Origin: CBDUQI01 sp965369325
GTDB taxonomy: Bacteria; Pseudomonadota; Gammaproteobacteria; Steroidobacterales; JBCBZW01
Assembly (NCBI GenBank): GCA_965369325.1
Contig: CBDUQI010000062.1
Coordinates: 1-27,354 of the forward strand
Direction: 5' to 3'
Length of the DNA stretch: 27,354 bases
Under the pieces are notes generated by a model. The model did no database searches, had not been told where the DNA came from, and saw only the letters and a program-made list of their open reading frames with translations. Shown in pieces: positions 22,308 through 27,354 of the stretch (its first letter is position 1; each line of letters opens with the position of its first letter). A program made the translations under genes and the position numbers.

Positions 22308-25300
22308 GTTGCTTCTCCCCCTTCGGGTCGTAAAACACGGGCGACACAACAGTAGCTGGCACGACCGAGCCGTCATGGCTTGCCACTTGCACCGTCTGCC
22401 CTTTGCGTGCGCGTCCGCCAGCCACCAGCGCCAGCGCAATCGGGTGCCCTAGACAGGCGCTGTGGTAACTGGAAGTCACATGCCCACTCATTGGCACGGG
22501 CACCACCTGAGAGACACTGCCCTCGACGACTTGGGCGCCCTCGCACAGCACGGTTTCGCCATCCACACTCAGCAGACCAACCAGTTGCTTGCGATCCTTG
22601 CGCGTACTATCGCTGCGCTGAGTCGAGCGCCGTCCTATGTAATCTTTATCTTTGCTCAACATCCAGTGCATACCAAGATCTTGAGGGGTCACTGAACCAT
22701 CGGTGTCTTGTCCAACGATGACAAAGCCCTTTTCCGCGCGCAACACGTGCAACGATTCGGTGCCGTAGGGCGTGATATCGAACGCGCGACCGGCCTCCAT
22801 CAACACCTTCCACAACGCCAGCGCGTAGTCGCTATGCACATTCAGCTCGAACGCCAGTTCGCCGCTGAAACTTACCCGAAATACATTAACCTCAAACTGC
22901 TCCAAGTGGCCTGTTCGATGGCACATGAAACCAAACACCTCAGCCGCGAAGTCGATGTCACTGTCTAGGCGTTGCAGCAACTGGCGACTGTGAGGGCCCA
23001 CCAGCGCAATGGTCGACCAATGATCGGTGAGCGACGTCATATGCACCTTCATCCATGGCCATTCGGTCTGCAACCACCGCTCAAGCCAGCTCATCACATT
23101 GGCTGCACCGCCTGTAGTAGTGGTGAGGTAAAACCGATCCTCAGCGACGCGCGCCATCACCCCATCATCCATCACCATGCCATCTTCGCCCAGCATGATG
23201 CCGTAAGCACAACGACCTACTTTCATTGCCCCAATGTTGTGGGTGTACATGCGCTCGAGAAACTCAACCGCATCTGGGCCGTGTACATCAATCTTGCCCA
23301 ATGTCGAGGCATCCATAATGCCCAGCGAACGGCGCGTGGCTGCGCATTCACGTGCGACTGCACTGGGCATATCCTCACCCGCTTTGGGGTAGTACCACGG
23401 GCGCAGCCATTGACCGACGACTTCGAAAGTGGCGCCAGCGGCCTCATGCCAACTGTGCATGGCGGTCTTGCGCGCCGGATCGAACAACGGCCCGACATCC
23501 TCGCCAGCCACGGTGCCGAACGTGACCGGCGTGTAGGCCGGGCGGAAAGTGGTCGTGCCAATGTTGGCAATGGGCTCACCCAGGCACTCCGCCAACACCG
23601 CCATCCCGTTGATATTGCCAAGTTTGCCCTGGTCGGTACCAAAACCAAGCGCCGTGTAGCGTTTGACGTGCTCCACGTTGCGATAGCCTTCCCGTACGGC
23701 CAGGCGCACGTCCGCCACGCTGGTGTCGTTTTGGAAATCCAGAAACTGCTTGGGGCCTCGCTCGGCGTCCTGCTCACCCGGCACCCGCCATAGCGGCTGC
23801 AACGGATTCTCTATTAACGGCTGCGTGACCGGCACTTCGCTGTGACCACCGCTAAAGCCGGCGCGAGCTGCCACTTCGCGCCCCACCAGGGCCGCCTCGC
23901 GCAGCACGTCACCCATCGCAAAGGTGCCGTTGCCAGCGCCAATCGACACATTGGCCTGCACCCGCGTGCCGGGCACAAAGCAGGCACGCGACTCATCCCA
24001 TACGTTGCGCCCACCTGCATGGGAGTGCAGGTGCACCGCGGGGCTCCAGCCACCTGAGCAAGCAATCAGATCGCACTCGATCACACGGCCGCCCGCCACC
24101 GACTTGCCGTCAGCGCGCAGGCGCATCACCTGCGCGGCACGCACGCGCTGGCGCCCCTGCACGTCCACCACCACCTGCCCATGCAAGATCTCAATGCCAA
24201 GTGCGCCTACGCGTTGCCCAACCTCACCGGCACCCTCGCTGCGCACATCCACGACGGCCGCGACATCGATGCCCGCCCGATGCAGATCCAGCGCGGTGTG
24301 ATAGGCCGAATCGTTATTGGTAAACAACACCGCGCGACGTCCAGGGGCGACCGCATAGCGATTCACGTAGGTGGATACGGCCGATGCGGTCATCACACCC
24401 GGGCGATCGTTGTTGCCAAACACCAGTGGACGCTCAAACGCCCCTTGCGCCAGGATGGCCTCGCCGGCCCGCACTCGCCACATGCGCTGGCGTGTCTGCC
24501 CGACCGCATGCTCGCCCAGATGATCGGTGCAGCGTTGTGCGATCGCCAGAAAGTTATCGTCGTAGTACCCAAACACGGTACTGCGCGGGAGCAGGGTAAC
24601 CCGCGGCGATGCCGCCAGCTGCGCCACTACGTCGGCCACCCACTCGCTGGCGGGTTGCCCGTTCAAGGTCTCGCTGGTGTGCAGCAACGCACCACCAAAC
24701 TCCTCTTGCTCATCCGCGATAATCACGCGTGCGCCTGCGCGCATCGCACTGAGCGCGCTGAGCAATCCGGCTGGCCCTGCGCCGGCCACCAAGACATCGC
24801 AATGCACATTGGTGTGTGAGTAATGATCAGGGTCCGCCAGCGTAGGCGCCTGGCCCAGGCCGGCAGCGCTGCGGATAAAGCGCTCGTAACGCTCCCAAAA
24901 TCCACGCGGCCCCATAAACGTCTTGTAGTAGAAGCCTGCGCTGAACACCCGATGAAACACGCCCAGAAATCCAGCGGCGATATCTGTTTGCAAACTGGGC
25001 CAGCCTTTGTTCACCCGCGCACTCAAGCCCTCGTACAACGCGACTTGGGTGGCGCGCTGGCCAGGCAGCGTGCTCGCGCCGCTGCCGATCTGCACGATGG
25101 CATTGGGCTCCTCGGCGCCACTGCCAACAATCCCGCGCGGCCGACGGTACTTAAAGGAACGCCCTACCAGCGACATCCCGTTAGCCAGCAGCGCGGAGGC
25201 GAGCGTATCGCCCGCATACCCCTGCAGCGTGCGACCCTCAAAAGTAAAGCTCAGCGGCTTGTTACGATCAATACGCCCGCCCTGACTCAGGCGGTGAGAC

Positions 25301-25311
25301 TGCTCACTCAT
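22300..25311 (-). CDS. soxA: Sarcosine oxidase subunit alpha
   Basis: A 1003-aa large subunit. The N-terminal 2Fe-2S-ferredoxin-like fold without the cluster cysteines (about 15-105) contains SFTFEGRTLQGYAGDTLASA. The FAD/NAD-binding domain (about 165-500) has VLVAGAGPAGLLSALSA and FVIGQD-type segments in the second half. The C-terminal GcvT-type folate-binding half (about 600-1003) includes GIMDASTLGKIDVHGPDAVEFLERMYT, YGIMLGEDGMVMDDGVMAR, RVSFSGELAFELNV and GLLSVDGE. It takes the methyl group of sarcosine to methylene-THF. Start: ATG 25311, giving an 8-bp overlap with soxD (ATGAGTGA); an ATG eight codons earlier is less likely. Confidence 0.96.
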   Translation of the reverse strand: MSEQSHRLSQGGRIDRNKPLSFTFEGRTLQGYAGDTLASALLANGMSLVGRSFKYRRPRGIVGSGAEEPNAIVQIGSGASTLPGQRATQVALYEGLSARVNKGWPSLQTDIAAGFLGVFHRVFSAGFYYKTFMGPRGFWERYERFIRSAAGLGQAPTLADPDHYSHTNVHCDVLVAGAGPAGLLSALSAMRAGARVIIADEQEEFGGALLHTSETLNGQPASEWVADVVAQLAASPRVTLLPRSTVFGYYDDNFLAIAQRCTDHLGEHAVGQTRQRMWRVRAGEAILAQGAFERPLVFGNNDRPGVMTASAVSTYVNRYAVAPGRRAVLFTNNDSAYHTALDLHRAGIDVAAVVDVRSEGAGEVGQRVGALGIEILHGQVVVDVQGRQRVRAAQVMRLRADGKSVAGGRVIECDLIACSGGWSPAVHLHSHAGGRNVWDESRACFVPGTRVQANVSIGAGNGTFAMGDVLREAALVGREVAARAGFSGGHSEVPVTQPLIENPLQPLWRVPGEQDAERGPKQFLDFQNDTSVADVRLAVREGYRNVEHVKRYTALGFGTDQGKLGNINGMAVLAECLGEPIANIGTTTFRPAYTPVTFGTVAGEDVGPLFDPARKTAMHSWHEAAGATFEVVGQWLRPWYYPKAGEDMPSAVARECAATRRSLGIMDASTLGKIDVHGPDAVEFLERMYTHNIGAMKVGRCAYGIMLGEDGMVMDDGVMARVAEDRFYLTTTTGGAANVMSWLERWLQTEWPWMKVHMTSLTDHWSTIALVGPHSRQLLQRLDSDIDFAAEVFGFMCHRTGHLEQFEVNVFRVSFSGELAFELNVHSDYALALWKVLMEAGRAFDITPYGTESLHVLRAEKGFVIVGQDTDGSVTPQDLGMHWMLSKDKDYIGRRSTQRSDSTRKDRKQLVGLLSVDGETVLCEGAQVVEGSVSQVVPVPMSGHVTSSYHSACLGHPIALALVAGGRARKGQTVQVASHDGSVVPATVVSPVFYDPKGEKQRV

Positions 25312-25588
25312 TCCCGCCCCCCGGCTCGTTCGCACCTATCGGCCAGGTGGCCGAAATCACATAGGTGACGGTATCGCGACGAGCATTGAACCAACGCCGG
25401 CAGCCCAAAGCGTGCACCCACTGCTCCCGGTGCAACCCTTTGGGATTCTTACGCATGAACAAGTAGTCAGCCCACTGCTCATCGGACAGCGCATCCGGGT
25501 GCTCAGGGCGCACAATGTTTGCCTCCCCGCCGTAGCTAAACTCCGACTCATCTCGGTGCCCGCAATAGGGGCATTCAATACGCAACAT
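25304..25588 (-). CDS. soxD: Sarcosine oxidase subunit delta
   Basis: The 94-aa zinc-binding delta subunit of heterotetrameric sarcosine oxidase. The N-terminus LRIECPYCGHRDESEFSYGG has Cys6 and Cys9; together with His58 and Cys62 in HALGCRRWF these fit the known zinc ligands. Other family segments are EQWADYLFMRKNPKG and HREQW. Length is normal. It lies 18 bp after soxB and overlaps soxA by 8 bp. Confidence 0.95.
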   Translation of the reverse strand: MLRIECPYCGHRDESEFSYGGEANIVRPEHPDALSDEQWADYLFMRKNPKGLHREQWVHALGCRRWFNARRDTVTYVISATWPIGANEPGGGNE

Positions 25589-25606
25589 GGCAGTGCCTCC
25601 TTCGGG

Positions 25607-26857
25607 CTAGTGCGCCACGCCGGCAGCGCCGTGCTCATCGATAAGCGCGCCACTGCTGAAGCGGTTCAGTGAAAAGGCCGCATTCAATTCATGCGGTGAG
25701 TCCTGCGCGATAGTGTGCGCAAAGGCGAAGCCGGAGCCAGGCGTGGCTTTGAAACCACCGCTGCCCCAGCCGCAGTTAAAGTACAGCCCCCGTACCGGTG
25801 TCTTGGTGATAATCGGGCAGGCATCCGGACAGGTATCCACGATGCCGCCCCACATACGTAACATGCGCACGCGGCTGAACGACGGAAACAGCTCCAAAAT
25901 CGCCTGAGCGGTATGCTCAATCGTCTGGAAGCTGCCACGTTGACCGTAGCCGTTATAGGCATCGATACCGGCCCCGATCACCAACTCGCCCTTGTCGGAC
26001 TGGCTGACGTAGCCATGCACCGCATTGGACATGACCACCGTATCCAGCACTGGCTTGAGCGGCTCGGAGACAAATGCCTGCAGCGGGTGGCTTTCGATCG
26101 GCAGGCGCAAACCCGCCATATCAGCCAGCACGCTCGCATGCCCTGCCACCACCACGCCCACCTTTTTGGCGCGGATGGCACCGCGGGTGCTCTGCACGCC
26201 GGTAACGCGACCTTCTTCGCGATCGATGCCGGTTACCTCGCACTGCTGAATAATATCCACACCCAGCGCATCGGCGGCACGCGCATAGCCCCAGGCCACC
26301 GCATCGTGCCTGGCCACACCGGCTCTTGCTTGATACGAAGCGCCCAGGATGGGATAGCGCGCGTCAGGTGAGATATTGATCGCCGGGATGTCGCGCTTGA
26401 TCTGCTGCGCCGTCACCACCTGCGCATCAATGCCGTTTAGCCGGTTTGCACTAACGCGCCGTTGGATGTCGCGCATGTCCTGCAAGGTGTGACCCAGGTT
26501 GTACACGCCGCGCTGACTGAACATCACATTAAAGTTCAGCTCCTGACTTAACCCCTCCCACAGTTTGAGCGATTTTTCATACAGCAGAGATGCTTCGGTC
26601 CACAAGTAATTTGAGCGCACAATGGTGGTATTGCGACCGGTGTTACCGCCACCGATCCAGCCCTTCTCCAGCACTGCGATATTGCGCACACCGTGCTCTT
26701 TCGCCAGGTAATACGCGCTGGCCAACCCGTGCCCGCCACCGCCAACGATAATCACATCATATTGTTTGCGCGGCTCGGGGCTACGCCAGGCCTGCGGCCA
26801 GTTGCGGTTGTAGCTCACCGCGTTGCGCAGCAGGCTGAAGATTGAATAGCCCTTCAT
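25607..26857 (-). CDS. soxB: Sarcosine oxidase subunit beta
   Basis: The 416-aa catalytic flavin subunit that oxidises the sarcosine N-methyl group. A Rossmann FAD motif is at about 33-50 (YDVIIVGGGGHGLASAYYL). GWIGGGNTGRNTTIVRSNY follows. His184 in ARHDAVAWG is at the position where the beta subunit carries covalent FMN. The C-terminal part has MWGGIVDTCPDACPII and YFNCGWGSGGFKATPGSG. Start: ATG 26857 overlaps the GFA-gene stop as TGATG and matches the family N-terminus (MKGYSIFSLLRNA); the ATG 13 codons earlier lies in the upstream gene. Confidence 0.96.
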   Translation of the reverse strand: MKGYSIFSLLRNAVSYNRNWPQAWRSPEPRKQYDVIIVGGGGHGLASAYYLAKEHGVRNIAVLEKGWIGGGNTGRNTTIVRSNYLWTEASLLYEKSLKLWEGLSQELNFNVMFSQRGVYNLGHTLQDMRDIQRRVSANRLNGIDAQVVTAQQIKRDIPAINISPDARYPILGASYQARAGVARHDAVAWGYARAADALGVDIIQQCEVTGIDREEGRVTGVQSTRGAIRAKKVGVVVAGHASVLADMAGLRLPIESHPLQAFVSEPLKPVLDTVVMSNAVHGYVSQSDKGELVIGAGIDAYNGYGQRGSFQTIEHTAQAILELFPSFSRVRMLRMWGGIVDTCPDACPIITKTPVRGLYFNCGWGSGGFKATPGSGFAFAHTIAQDSPHELNAAFSLNRFSSGALIDEHGAAGVAH

Positions 26858-27273
26858 CAGGGCGTGTCCTGCGGGTACTGAGGGAGCCCATCGCATAACA
26901 CATAGTAGTCATTGGCATCGTCGACAAAAATATGCGCGCTGGCATCAAGACCGGTTGGCGCGCGCAGCGAGCCCGCCATAATCGAGATCGTCGGATGATC
27001 GTTGCGGTGCCAGAACAGGCTGGAGCCACACAGGGCGCAAAAGCCCCGCCGTGCGGAGCCCGAAGAGCGATACCATCGCAGCCCTGTCTCATTGCGCATC
27101 TTCAGGTCAACCTGCTCGGCGGCGGTCGCGGCCACATAGTGCCCGCTGGTGCGCCGGCACTGCTCGCAGTGGCAATAGATTACCGGCCGCAACGGCCCGT
27201 GCACCTCGTAGGTGACGGCGCCACACAAGCAGCCACCGCTGACCGCTACTTCATCACGCGATTCGGTTGGCAT
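26857..27273 (-). CDS. GFA-family zinc protein (S-(hydroxymethyl)glutathione synthase-like)
   Basis: A 138-aa protein of the GFA/CENP-V fold. Zinc-site motifs are SGGCLCGAVTYEV (Cys15, Cys17), IYCHCEQCRRTSG (Cys34, Cys36, Cys39) and the CALCGSSLFW knuckle in the second half. The family is named after an enzyme reported to speed formaldehyde adduct formation with glutathione, but most members are unassigned. Position in front of soxB (TGATG overlap) makes formaldehyde handling during N-demethylation a reasonable guess. The ATG overlaps the end of the upstream gene by 20 bp, so it is co-translated with the operon. Confidence 0.87.
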   Translation of the reverse strand: MPTESRDEVAVSGGCLCGAVTYEVHGPLRPVIYCHCEQCRRTSGHYVAATAAEQVDLKMRNETGLRWYRSSGSARRGFCALCGSSLFWHRNDHPTISIMAGSLRAPTGLDASAHIFVDDANDYYVLCDGLPQYPQDTP

Positions 27274-27354
27274 CGTTCACATCCCGCAGTCGCTCGTTGG
27301 TCGGGTCGAACGGACTGTCCTCGATCACCTCGGCAGCATAACTGTCCCCGAGGA
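27254..27354 (-). CDS. C-terminal fragment of an upstream gene, probably GcvT-type C1 transferase
   Basis: An open frame enters from the right edge and ends at TGA 27256-27254, giving 33 codons (LGDSYAAEVIEDSPFDPTNE, then RLRDVNDANRIA). The pattern L-G-x-x-x-x-A-x-V-I-x-D-S-P-F-D-P-x-x-x-R-L-R recalls the C-terminal barrel end of GcvT-fold aminomethyltransferases and dimethylglycine dehydrogenase-like proteins. This would suit a dimethylglycine demethylation step before sarcosine oxidase. The fragment is short, so the product is a weak call although coding status is likely. It overlaps the GFA gene by 20 bp. Confidence 0.55.
   Translation of the reverse strand, partial: LGDSYAAEVIEDSPFDPTNERLRDVNDANRIA

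Noticed and set aside
22972..23793. Plus-strand open frame of 273 codons opposite soxA
   Set aside because: It lies fully within the conserved GcvT half of soxA, has no recognisable domain, and is explained by codon bias on the other strand.

Overview
The window reads as a chromosome segment of a gammaproteobacterium with moderately high GC. The evidence is the housekeeping block thrS-infC-rpmI-rplT-pheS-pheT-ihfA-merR-tRNA-Pro (all on the minus strand), which has the gammaproteobacterial gene order. A GbdR-type AraC regulator and a soxBDAG sarcosine oxidase set fit the same group. An aerobic, probably environmental or marine, heterotroph is an inference from gene content only.

Layout. 1-7700: translation genes on the minus strand. 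infC can only start at an ATA codon, and thrS has a good sigma-70 promoter followed by a ~145-nt leader. 7796-8722: a P-loop kinase resembling D-glycerate 3-kinase. 8848-11541: a large modular secreted protein (LVIVD/choice-of-anchor-B, P-domain, thrombospondin-3 and dockerin-like repeats) ending in a textbook terminator. 11542-12148: a ~600-bp non-coding region holding two divergent promoter zones. 12149-19954: a tightly packed plus-strand operon encoding a non-pyrrolysine MttB-family methyltransferase, a corrinoid protein, a DUF1638 protein, a small virulence-factor-domain protein, MetV-like and MetF-like halves of a methylene-THF reductase, a methyl-THF:corrinoid methyltransferase, and a [2Fe-2S]/ASKHA corrinoid reactivase. 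20122-20691: a proteasome-beta/HslV-like Ntn-hydrolase with Ser at the nucleophile position. 20715-27354 (minus strand): a catabolic operon with an upstream gene cut by the window edge (probably GcvT-type C1 transferase), then a GFA-family protein, soxB, soxD, soxA, soxG and a GbdR-like regulator as the last gene.

How it works together (inference). The two convergent operons look like one methylated-amine degradation island. The MttB homologue would move a methyl group from a quaternary amine, most likely glycine betaine, to the corrinoid protein. The pterin-binding methyltransferase would pass it to tetrahydrofolate, and MetF/MetV would oxidise methyl-THF to methylene-THF. The RACo-like protein would rescue oxidised cobalamin. 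The dimethylglycine formed would be demethylated to sarcosine (possibly by the truncated edge gene) and then by SoxBDAG to glycine plus methylene-THF, under a GbdR-type regulator. This would replace the oxygen-dependent Rieske betaine monooxygenase (GbcAB) with an anaerobe-style B12/folate route. Several proteins of the plus-strand operon carry Arg-rich termini, and DUF1638 and the small virulence-factor-domain protein are parts without an assigned role. These are the most interesting unknowns here.
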